This document shows positions 47,904-54,215 of a DNA stretch of 54,215 bases, in pieces. The number at the start of each line of letters is the position of its first letter. Position 1 is the first letter of the stretch. The position numbers and the translations under genes were made by a program. The DNA is from a virus, in IMG/VR virus record IMGVR_UViG_3300044961_000053, positions 1 to 54,215 of that record. One strand, given 5' to 3'. The notes below the pieces were generated by a model that did no database searches, was not told where the DNA came from, and was given only the letters and a program-made list of their open reading frames with translations.

Positions 47904-49880
47904 TTACGCTCCCGTAGGTAGATTAACTGGCGTCGGAAACGCCGGGTCCACGTTAGGCGGCTGACTCTGCGGCGGTAATGGTACAGGCGTCGAGGTGCCC
48001 CGAGCAAGGCCGTTGACGACTCCAAGCCGACTCAAAGCGGACTCCAATTCTTGCATTCTATTTGGGTCAGGAATAATGTCGTCAACTGGCAATCCTGTAG
48101 TTTTAAGTATTTCTCGCAAGAGAATTTTAATTGACTCCATGTCAAGAGCTCCAGCTTGAACGTATGGAGTAAGCAGATTTAAAATCTCAATAGTACGAGT
48201 TTGAGCTAGTTCTCGCTGCAACAAGCCTGACGCACCACGGGCAACTATTTGGGCATCTGCTTTAATATCTTCGTCGTCACCCATGGCCATGTTTAAAACG
48301 TAGTAAGACTCGACCATGGGTTCTATGATGTCTCTATCGATATTTAAAAGCACTTGTTTAATGCCTTTAGCTGCATTGCCCATCAACATCGAAAGTCCGC
48401 CAAGAGTTCGCCCTGCTCCAGCAACTTGCGGATTGCCTAATACATAAGCTGGAACTTGGCTAAAATCGTCAGCCAGTTTCATGTAATACGCAAAGGCTTC
48501 CATAAGTTGGTTGGCAACGTTTGGAACAACCTTAAACCGCATAGCTTCGCCGTTTTGCCCGCTGTAATCCGGCTTGACACTATAAATGCGGAAAGGTTGA
48601 ATTTCAGTAAAATTCTCTCCAGCTTCAAATCTTTCGGCTACGGCTTCTGCAATCGGACCAGCGGAATACGCAAAATTACGCAGTGCAGCACGCATCGACG
48701 CATTAGCCATGCGTTCGATGTCTCTAACTAAATCAACAACACCTTGCCCCGCAAAAGTACCGGGAACCTTGCTAAAGCAAGTTGAGTAAATAGGGCGAGA
48801 AAGCAGTGGGTGAGTATTTAAAACTGCACGAATGCAAATGTTGTCAACTACCCAAATCTCACTTTCATAGTGCTGCTGTAAGTCAGGAACAATAACTCCG
48901 TTATCAAAAAGAAGATCGCCCGGAACAAGTCCGTTCATTATGAGGACTTCAACTAGATTTCCATTGAACAGCGTTTCTTCTTTTTCTTCAAGGCTATCAC
49001 GAGTGCTGTCGCCTTGAACTTCTAACGAATACCCATGTTTGTAGGTATCTAAAACCTGTCGAATGGCTTCTTCATTAAACCCCGGAAGTCCAATGCAGTT
49101 GTATAACTGTGGATGTCCAAGCCTTGCTCTTTGAATGAAATACTCGCCGTCTTGTGGCGAAGTAGAGTCCGGCGACCAGAAGCAATCGAACGGAGATATG
49201 TTTTTAACGGACCAGACGGGTTGTTGAGTTACTTTAAACTTATCTCCATCCCACCGCCCCATGGGTTTTGCAGTTATGACAGGCGCTCGAATAACTGCAA
49301 ATGGGAAAACAGTAAGATTGTGAATAAAAGCCGCAAACTCAGTTCTCCAACCGCCTTCAATTAGTTGATCCTCAATATGCCGTTCCATAGCAGCAGAAGC
49401 ACGTTCTGCTTTTGCAAAGGCATATTTCAAAGTCGCAGTTTTTAACTCTTTAGCTTTATCCATAAGGGCGGACATGTTTTCCATTCCACCCAATGCCGCT
49501 AATTCCTCCTCCAACATATCAACAACCTGATCTTTCATCCACTCAGGAAGATCGGGAATAGGAGTAGGTTTAAGAGTAAACGGTTTATCAATCGAACTTA
49601 GAAGAATGTCAGTTATCCACGACTCGGCGCCTTTACTTTTTAAGTCGCACAGACCGACGTAAATGTCTATGCCATTATGAAGCTGCAATTCTTCTTGAGT
49701 ATACTCACGTTTTTTAGCACGAAGGCACGCTTCTAAGCGTGAAGTCAGCCCGATTTCAACTCGATGCCTTTCAGCTTGTTCAAACTTCGACTTAACATAC
49801 TGTCCTAAAGCCTGCTCAACAGTCAACTGAGCCATGCTCTGTTCGTACAAAACAAATGGATCATCACTCGTTTTGTCCAT
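47904..49880 (-). CDS. Portal protein
   Basis: 658 aa, GGAGG eight bases before ATG. Large alpha-helical protein with features of podoviral portals: VEIGLTSRLEACLRAKKREY at the N-terminus, an FPFAVIRAPVI wing, SPFDCFWSPDSTSPQDGEYF, and the late RTLGGLSMLMGNAAKGIKQV stem region. The C-terminal 40 residues are Pro-rich. Forms the dodecameric DNA gate at the vertex and pairs with TerL. Gene order (terL, lysis, portal) is unusual in placing the lysis cassette between them. Confidence 0.92.
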   Translation of the reverse strand: MDKTSDDPFVLYEQSMAQLTVEQALGQYVKSKFEQAERHRVEIGLTSRLEACLRAKKREYTQEELQLHNGIDIYVGLCDLKSKGAESWITDILLSSIDKPFTLKPTPIPDLPEWMKDQVVDMLEEELAALGGMENMSALMDKAKELKTATLKYAFAKAERASAAMERHIEDQLIEGGWRTEFAAFIHNLTVFPFAVIRAPVITAKPMGRWDGDKFKVTQQPVWSVKNISPFDCFWSPDSTSPQDGEYFIQRARLGHPQLYNCIGLPGFNEEAIRQVLDTYKHGYSLEVQGDSTRDSLEEKEETLFNGNLVEVLIMNGLVPGDLLFDNGVIVPDLQQHYESEIWVVDNICIRAVLNTHPLLSRPIYSTCFSKVPGTFAGQGVVDLVRDIERMANASMRAALRNFAYSAGPIAEAVAERFEAGENFTEIQPFRIYSVKPDYSGQNGEAMRFKVVPNVANQLMEAFAYYMKLADDFSQVPAYVLGNPQVAGAGRTLGGLSMLMGNAAKGIKQVLLNIDRDIIEPMVESYYVLNMAMGDDEDIKADAQIVARGASGLLQRELAQTRTIEILNLLTPYVQAGALDMESIKILLREILKTTGLPVDDIIPDPNRMQELESALSRLGVVNGLARGTSTPVPLPPQSQPPNVDPAFPTPVNLPTGA

Positions 49881-50148
49881 TTACAGAGCCTCCATTAACT
49901 CTTGACTGCAAATCTTCCAGAGACAGAATGCAACTTCTATACGCACCTGCCGCATAGATATAGAAAATGATTGCTTCTTCGTCAGTTTTGATTGTACTGA
50001 CTGGTGGAAACGGCAGTACGGGCTTTGCTACAACTTGCGGGCATACTGTCGCCACGGGCAATTCTTTCTGCTTGCTCCAAAATGCACAACTCGTCAGGAG
50101 TAAGCAGACGAGGCTCACTGTCACTAATTTTAGCGGATACTTTTGCAT
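49864..50148 (-). CDS. rz1: Outer-membrane spanin subunit, Rz1-like lipoprotein
   Basis: 94 aa. Signal peptide (LKLVTVSLVCLLLTSC) with lipobox LTSC, acylated Cys21. The middle is Pro-rich (VAKPVLPFPPVSTI), as in o-spanins. It overlaps the i-spanin gene by 167 bp in another frame and reaches into the start of the portal gene. With the i-spanin it fuses inner and outer membranes at the end of lysis. The C-terminal tail is longer than in lambda Rz1. Confidence 0.85.
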   Translation of the reverse strand: MQKYPLKLVTVSLVCLLLTSCAFWSKQKELPVATVCPQVVAKPVLPFPPVSTIKTDEEAIIFYIYAAGAYRSCILSLEDLQSRVNGGSVNGQNE

Positions 50149-50425
50149 CTTGAATTACTCGCTGAAGTTCATCGAATCTTCTGATATAAGTACGATCCAA
50201 TTTAGCACTTTTATCTGCAATGCCTTCGAGGACTGCACTTTTTGCAGTAGCGACGTTTTCTTTAATTTCTGCAATCTCTTTATCTTTCATCGCCAGCATA
50301 GCGCCGTATCTTACATCCTGAATAGTCCAAGAAGTAAACCCACCGGCAACTATGCCTAAAATCGCTAAACTTGCGCACAATTTAGCCATCGTGGACGCTG
50401 AAAGCAGCTTTACTGGTGTAGCCAT
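49982..50425 (-). CDS. rz: Inner-membrane spanin subunit, Rz-like
   Basis: 147 aa from ATG 50425 (TGATG overlap with endolysin stop; GAGG six bases upstream). One N-terminal membrane helix (LCASLAILGIVAGGFTSW, about 16-34), then a long periplasmic coiled coil (DKEIAEIKENVATAKSAVLE...). This is the classic i-spanin layout, with rz1 embedded in the 3' half. Confidence 0.88.
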   Translation of the reverse strand: MATPVKLLSASTMAKLCASLAILGIVAGGFTSWTIQDVRYGAMLAMKDKEIAEIKENVATAKSAVLEGIADKSAKLDRTYIRRFDELQRVIQDAKVSAKISDSEPRLLTPDELCILEQAERIARGDSMPASCSKARTAVSTSQYNQN

Positions 50426-51138
50426 CACACACCTCGCTCTTTATAGACACGAAACCGCCCCCATGCAGCGATTCCAATACCTACTAGCGTAAGAACCACG
50501 AACACCGTTTTAACGACATCCGAGTACACTACAAGCGGTGCAACCTCACTCGCTAACTGAGCGGCCTCCGTACCAACTACTCCTACAGCACTAACTGCAA
50601 GTCCTGCATTAGTTGCAGACTTTAATGGGTATCGAGGATTTTCTTCGGGAGTTTCTGACGCAGGTTTTGGATTTCCCATCAACTCCAGCATTCCTCTCTC
50701 AAACATCTGCCTTTCTTTAGCACGTCGAGCTACTAAACCCGGCAAAGGTTCAAGTTTTCCAGTCTTGGGGTTTCTTGAATTAACCCATCTGCCAAACTGT
50801 TCAGCAGCTTTTACATACTCTCCTTCGTTGAGATACCGAAGAAGCGTCGAAGTTTTAAATCTCTCACACCCAAAATTAAAGACAAAACTCACCAGCGCAT
50901 CGAACATCAACTGATTTATTTTCTGTGACACGTGCGTATTCACACACTGCTCACAAAGCATAATGTCTCTTGCAAGCAAATTTTCTGCTTGCGCCTCATC
51001 AATGCGCATTCCTTCTCTAGCAGTTCTAGTATGCCCATACCCAATGGTCCACTTTCCTGCCGGACATCTGTAGGCTGAGAGCCGCAGTCCTTCACTCTGT
51101 TTTATTAGAGCCGCTCCGTGTGCGCTTATCTTGTGCAT
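50425..51138 (-). CDS. GH24 endolysin (T4/P21-type lysozyme) with C-terminal membrane segment
   Basis: 237 aa, GGAG six bases before ATG. Catalytic motif E16-8aa-C25-5aa-T31 (EGLRLSAY, CPAGKW, TIGYGHT); Cys instead of Asp at the second site is a known variant in lambdoid and P21-like lysozymes. Residues about 1-160 form the muramidase. A linker and an extra C-terminal part follow, with a strong transmembrane segment (VFVVLTLVGIGIAAWGRF, about 212-230). There is no N-terminal SAR signal, so the enzyme might be held at the membrane until the holin acts. Confidence 0.92.
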   Translation of the reverse strand: MHKISAHGAALIKQSEGLRLSAYRCPAGKWTIGYGHTRTAREGMRIDEAQAENLLARDIMLCEQCVNTHVSQKINQLMFDALVSFVFNFGCERFKTSTLLRYLNEGEYVKAAEQFGRWVNSRNPKTGKLEPLPGLVARRAKERQMFERGMLELMGNPKPASETPEENPRYPLKSATNAGLAVSAVGVVGTEAAQLASEVAPLVVYSDVVKTVFVVLTLVGIGIAAWGRFRVYKERGV

Positions 51139-51406
51139 ACATCACTCCATTAGCTACCAAAAGTTTTCTGTACTCATCTACAATACTTTCTAACTCGGTA
51201 ATGTATGCCTCGCGCTCATCCAGTTTTCTAACTAACTCGTCTCTTAGTTTTAAGTTAATCTGGAGCGTCGCTCGTATTTCATTGACGACGTGCAACAAAA
51301 ACTTATACGTGACGTACAATAACGTCACCGCACCACTAAGTAGTACCAAACTTAGAGGCGCGCGTATTAAAAAGTCCCACCATTTCTCTATATTACTTGG
51401 AGTCAT
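51092..51406 (-). CDS. Holin candidate
   Basis: 104 aa, overlapping the endolysin start by 47 bp. One strong membrane helix near the N-terminus (LSLVLLSGAVTLLYVTYKFL, about 18-38), then a charged coiled coil (LKLRDELVRKLDEREAYITE) and a basic tail. Size, topology (possible class III) and position directly before the endolysin support a holin. No close family match is evident to me. Confidence 0.6.
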   Translation of the reverse strand: MTPSNIEKWWDFLIRAPLSLVLLSGAVTLLYVTYKFLLHVVNEIRATLQINLKLRDELVRKLDEREAYITELESIVDEYRKLLVANGVMYAQDKRTRSGSNKTE

Positions 51407-51598
51407 GGTGGAGGCTTGACGAGTCGCGTGGCATGAGTATACTCTGAAGCTGAAAGCACGGCTACTGTGTCTGAGTCACCTCCCCCTACGCTCAGGCATC
51501 CCACAGCGCCTCTCCCCCTTAGGCGAAGTAGCGCCGGACGGCGTAACCGGCTTCTAGCTCGTTCTGAGCGGTCTGGCGAGCCTTCGGCGGGCTCTCGG
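51407..51598. other. GC-rich intergenic stretch in the lysis region
   Basis: 192 bp, visibly richer in GC than the flanking genes. A minus-strand frame ending in LSASEYTHATRLVKPPP overlaps the holin ATG (ATGA) but has no start or ribosome site, so I do not call it. TATACT on the minus strand (51443-51438) could be a -10 for the lysis genes, without a good -35. A short GAGCC/GGCTC stem (51579-51595) lacks a T-tract. Confidence 0.4.
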
Positions 51599-51844
51599 CT
51601 ACTCTGGCTCGGACGACTCGAACTGCTCGATCATGTTGTTTTTCAGCATAGCGAGCGCTCCTAGCATACTCAGCGATAAATAGTCACCAATTAAGTGGTA
51701 CGCATACCCTTCATTGGGCGTGCTTAGCACAAGCACCGCCGACTCCAAAGCCTGGTTTTTGTCGATATACGAATCGGCAACTTGTCTTAAGTGCTCAGCC
51801 ACACTTCGCGGCCGTTTGTCAGACATTTTGACAATATTACTCAT
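51599..51844 (-). CDS. Hypothetical 81-aa protein after terL
   Basis: Start at ATG 51844, just after the terL stop (ATG 51826 possible). Opens MSNIVKMSDKRPRSVAEHLR, sharing the MSNIVK start with terS. Helical, acidic, with a hydrophobic helix (SLSMLGALAMLKNNMIEQF). No family recognised. Position suggests a packaging or lysis-timing accessory. Confidence 0.7.
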   Translation of the reverse strand: MSNIVKMSDKRPRSVAEHLRQVADSYIDKNQALESAVLVLSTPNEGYAYHLIGDYLSLSMLGALAMLKNNMIEQFESSEPE

Positions 51845-51849
51845 GCGCT

Positions 51850-53331
51850 TTATGCCCAAGCGTAGCTTTTTTGAACAGTAGTTGAGTCCGTATCGCGCTT
51901 TGTTCCGCCTGAGATACCGAACCGGACGTAGAGGCATAAATACTGAAGGGCATCCGCAATATGCGAATACGGGTTCTGTTTATCCGGTTTCTCTCTATAC
52001 GAAGCTGAATTGCTGAGCTTAGCGTAACAGTATCCTCCTCCAAGTGCTTCACGGAGCATTCGTAACCGAGGATCGATACTAACCCCGTTGGTACGATTGA
52101 GAAAGTAATCAACGGCTTCCTTTCTTGTGACGAACGAGTTATTACCTATCGGACGAACTAGTATTCCTCTAGTCCGCACTACGTCCAGTGGCGTGCGTTT
52201 GTCAAGCGCAGAGCGGCCTCGACCCGCCGGATCGCCAACAGCTTCGATCTTAAATCCATTGTATTTAGTCCTCAAAAGCGGCAGCACATAGTCGTCAAGA
52301 AAGGACTCTAAATCCTCGTTCTCCGGACTAAATTCATCAAGAATATGCAGCCTGCCCATTGGAGTAAGCTGCGCTGCGACCATTGCTGGATTTAGGCCCC
52401 AATCAAAGCCAAGAATTAACGGCAATCCGCGTAGCGGTGTAAGAGGTTGCTTTGCTACGTGAAGCGATTCCGAGTATTGAGGAAAGACCGGCATTCCATG
52501 CCGAACCATGCCGTACTCGTTTGCAAGGTAAACTCGAATCTCATCTTCGGACAGTCGATCTAGCTGCTGTCGATAGTAGTCATCTGGTAGATTGGCTAAG
52601 TTCTCGGCTTCGGAATTTAGCGCCCATTCCTTCGACTCGTAGTCGTAATAAACTGCTGGCGGAAATTTAAATAGCACAGACTTTTTGGAATCCGGGCGCT
52701 TGTTCTCGAACTCGTCGTATAGCCAATGGCTCGTTTTTGGAGGGTTTGTATCGGCGATCACACCCGTCCATGTGGGTCCATATAATTCTTTGCCTTGAGC
52801 GTCCTTGACCGTTTGAGGAAAACGCAGTCGAGTGAAGATTCTTTCAAAAATAGCACGATTAATTTCCGACGCCTCGTTTAACCACGCGCCTGTATATTCA
52901 GACGAAAGCAGCTTATTGGCATCTTCGGGCCGATCCAAGGCCATAAAGATAAACCGTGCATCCACTCGCGTACCGTCTCCCGACGGATGAGGGCAGTTTA
53001 TTCGACCTTCGATTGGATAATCGTAGGTCATCTTGCAAATTGTAGGCGGAATCCAGCGAATAAACGTCTCAACCGTGGTTGACTCAAGCATCGGGTACGT
53101 ATTTCGCACAATCAGCCACTTTGTCTCGCGCACTCCACTTGCATTTGGCTTCTGATTTAACGCGCGAAACAGTAATTCCATGACGCACGCGACTGATTTT
53201 CCGCATCCAACCGGCCCCATTAAACACCGAAAGCCCACATTTGAACTGTGAAAGTCCGATCCTGTGGGCGTAGCATTGTAATTTATCTGGTTTTCCGGCT
53301 GTTTTGGACTTACTGCATGTTTAGGCTTCAT
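51850..53331 (-). CDS. terL: Terminase large subunit
   Basis: 493 aa. Start set at ATG 53331, overlapping terS by 11 bp; the longer frame runs into terS. ATPase Walker A GPVGCGKS (39-46), then an acidic region FIFMALDRPED and AWLNEASEI with the Walker B/Glu function. The nuclease domain has GFDWGLNPA, then VGDPAGRGRS and a late HIADALQYL, i.e. the usual Asp triad. Drives DNA packaging through the portal and cuts concatemers. Confidence 0.95.
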   Translation of the reverse strand: MKPKHAVSPKQPENQINYNATPTGSDFHSSNVGFRCLMGPVGCGKSVACVMELLFRALNQKPNASGVRETKWLIVRNTYPMLESTTVETFIRWIPPTICKMTYDYPIEGRINCPHPSGDGTRVDARFIFMALDRPEDANKLLSSEYTGAWLNEASEINRAIFERIFTRLRFPQTVKDAQGKELYGPTWTGVIADTNPPKTSHWLYDEFENKRPDSKKSVLFKFPPAVYYDYESKEWALNSEAENLANLPDDYYRQQLDRLSEDEIRVYLANEYGMVRHGMPVFPQYSESLHVAKQPLTPLRGLPLILGFDWGLNPAMVAAQLTPMGRLHILDEFSPENEDLESFLDDYVLPLLRTKYNGFKIEAVGDPAGRGRSALDKRTPLDVVRTRGILVRPIGNNSFVTRKEAVDYFLNRTNGVSIDPRLRMLREALGGGYCYAKLSNSASYREKPDKQNPYSHIADALQYLCLYVRFGISGGTKRDTDSTTVQKSYAWA

Positions 53332-53848
53332 TGCAATCAATAGCGTCCAAGTCGATAGTGGGCTTATCGCGACGATCAAATGACACATTTAGCACAAAAG
53401 GCGCTGTAGTAGTGCCTTTTATCTCTTTTCGCTCACTGAAAAGCTCCTTGTTATACGACTTTGCCATAAATCGAAGGTGTTCGGCCATGGCCGAAGCACG
53501 TGCAACATCGGCTTTCGAGTTGATGTCTGCGTTTTCAAGATCGTCAATGGCCTTAAATGCAAACTCCTCGCCCGCAATTTCAAGTGCAGTGTTATAAAAC
53601 TCAAGCCTTTCAGAATCTTCTTTAATCCAACGCTTGAGAATTACCGGACTTATTTGTAAGTAGTTAGACACATGGCGCGTACTTACACCATAGCATAGCA
53701 TTTCTGCTATGCGGCGAATGCCCACTTCTTCAAGATATTGCTCAGGAATTATGTGGCGCGCAGGAAAGTTGTACAACGCCTCCGGAGTAAATCCGGATTG
53801 CGTGACATAACTCTGTAATCTGCGGCTGGATTTGACTATGTTGCTCAT
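53321..53848 (-). CDS. terS: Terminase small subunit
   Basis: 175 aa. The N-terminal half has a helix-turn-helix (RIAEMLCYGVSTRHVSNYLQ, then ISPVILKRWIKED) for recognising the packaging site. A central helical part for oligomerisation and a beta-rich tail follow (APFVLNVSFDRRD). Directly upstream of terL. ATG 53848 has no ribosome site, and the promoter at 53855-53883 predicts transcription starting at or within a base of that ATG, so translation may be leaderless. Confidence 0.85.
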   Translation of the reverse strand: MSNIVKSSRRLQSYVTQSGFTPEALYNFPARHIIPEQYLEEVGIRRIAEMLCYGVSTRHVSNYLQISPVILKRWIKEDSERLEFYNTALEIAGEEFAFKAIDDLENADINSKADVARASAMAEHLRFMAKSYNKELFSERKEIKGTTTAPFVLNVSFDRRDKPTIDLDAIDCNEA

Positions 53849-53854
53849 GGCGCC

Positions 53855-53883
53855 ATAGTACGCAATGCGTTGCGAAATTTCAA
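53855..53883 (-). promoter_or_regulatory. Late promoter, sigma-70-like
   Basis: On the minus strand: TTGAAA (53883-53878), a 17-bp spacer, TACTAT (53860-53855). Six bases (GGCGCC) then separate the -10 from the terS ATG at 53848. The spacer contains CGCAA/TTGCG, an inverted repeat that could be an operator. It is the only good promoter found upstream of the whole late block. Confidence 0.65.
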
Positions 53884-53936
53884 GAGGCAGGAGGTAAACA
53901 GCAAAGGGCCGGGTGCCTTGGTCCGCATGGGGGTAG

Positions 53937-54085
53937 GCTAGAAGTGACGTGGATGAAGTGATTAGGGGCTAGAAGCTGGAGGCTAGAGGTTACGTGAGTG
54001 TAGTAATTGAGGGCTAGAAGCTGGAGGCTAAAGGTTACGTGGGTGTAGTAATTAAGTACTAAAGGTCGCGTGGATGGGGTTGTGG
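53937..54085. repeat. Imperfect 45-bp tandem repeats
   Basis: Units beginning GCTAGAAG recur at 53968 and 54013 (45-bp period), with diverged copies at about 53937 and 54058. Inside each full unit the 8-mer GCTAGAAG/GCTAGAGG is itself repeated (nested). They are non-coding and lie just upstream of terS and the late promoter, so an iteron-type packaging or replication site is possible. Confidence 0.8.
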
Positions 54086-54088
54086 AGG

Positions 54089-54215
54089 ATGTGGGAGTTA
54101 TAGGGGTGCGGGTTGTTGGACGGCGCCCCGGCACTCCTCATGGTCCGCATAGGGGGCCGCCACCTAGTAGCCGTCAGCTCACCACCAGCTCACCACCAGC
54201 TCACCACCAGCTCAC
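54089..54215. repeat. Exact 127-bp terminal duplication (right copy)
   Basis: Second copy of bases 1-127. It should be removed once when the genome is circularised, giving 54,088 bp. Confidence 0.95.

Larger units (their letters stand above)
53849..54088. other. Non-coding junction region upstream of terS
   Basis: Holds the late promoter and the 45-bp repeats and no gene; the 84-aa leftward frame at 53880-54134 is only a reading of the repeats. With bases 1-368 it forms about 0.6 kb of non-coding DNA in the circle. A packaging site is expected here because terS-binding sites usually lie in or near terS. Confidence 0.6.

Noticed and set aside
51467-51664. 65-aa plus-strand ORF in the lysis gap
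   Set aside because: Low-complexity Arg/Ser/Pro sequence opposite the late operon, no ribosome site.
53880-54134. 84-aa leftward ORF at the right end
   Set aside because: It only reads the 45-bp non-coding repeats; no ribosome site.
1-54215. Prophage or temperate phage
   Set aside because: No integrase, excisionase, attachment site or recognisable CI/Cro-type repressor is present on either strand.
1-54215. Autographivirus (T7-like) classification
   Set aside because: Virion genes resemble T7 order in part, but there is no single-subunit RNA polymerase and no phage-type promoter repeated before late genes.

Overview
The window is a complete tailed-phage genome (Caudoviricetes) assembled as a circle. 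The first 127 bases recur exactly as the last 127 (54089-54215), so the unit genome is 54,088 bp. It looks like an uncultured podovirus of a Gram-negative host. The case rests on a T7-style internal-core module (lytic transglycosylase plus a giant ejection-type protein), an Rz/Rz1 spanin pair, no tape measure or tail sheath, and host-like sigma-70 promoters with no phage RNA polymerase. There is no integrase, excisionase or recognisable repressor, so nothing argues for lysogeny.

Layout: a roughly 1-kb gene-free control region (768-1823) separates one small leftward gene (369-767, with its own TTGACG-N16-TATAGT promoter and tandem terminators) from a rightward early/middle block (1774-21372). 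This block starts with small genes and a P-loop kinase. A MoxR-type AAA+ ATPase and a zincin/VWA protein follow. Next comes a tRNA section (6.3-8.2 kb) carrying Ile2(CAU), Lys(UUU), Arg(UCU) and Leu(UAA) tRNAs between tiny ORFs and a 59-bp inverted repeat. The replication set is last: SNF2-type helicase, TSCPD protein, family A DNA polymerase with Leu at the position of E. coli Phe762, Cas4/RecB-like nuclease, VRR-NUC nuclease, putative ssDNA-binding protein, primase-helicase and ATP-dependent DNA ligase.

The late block runs the other way (53848 down to 21364, about 32.5 kb): terS, terL, holin candidate, GH24 endolysin, Rz/Rz1, portal, two large paralogous fibre-like proteins (one Cys-rich with four Ig-like units), a family 2 glycosyltransferase, a GC-rich fibre fragment, scaffold, major capsid protein, decoration candidate, adaptor/neck proteins, a third fibre, tail hub candidate, internal virion proteins, transglycosylase and a 2546-aa polyvalent internal protein. 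The two blocks converge and their last genes overlap by 9 bp.

How it works together: host sigma-70 polymerase probably starts both arms. The early arm replicates DNA with its own polymerase, primase-helicase, ligase and nucleases. The phage tRNAs read AUA, AAA, AGA and UUA, codons rare in GC-rich hosts. The late arm builds, packages and lyses. The points most worth a second look are the 59-bp inverted repeat around a promoter-like sequence, tRNAs whose U8-A9-G10 supplies the stop codon of the preceding ORF, an apparently leaderless terS promoter, structured non-coding segments at 3094-3241 and 7797-7876, and the motif-rich control region.
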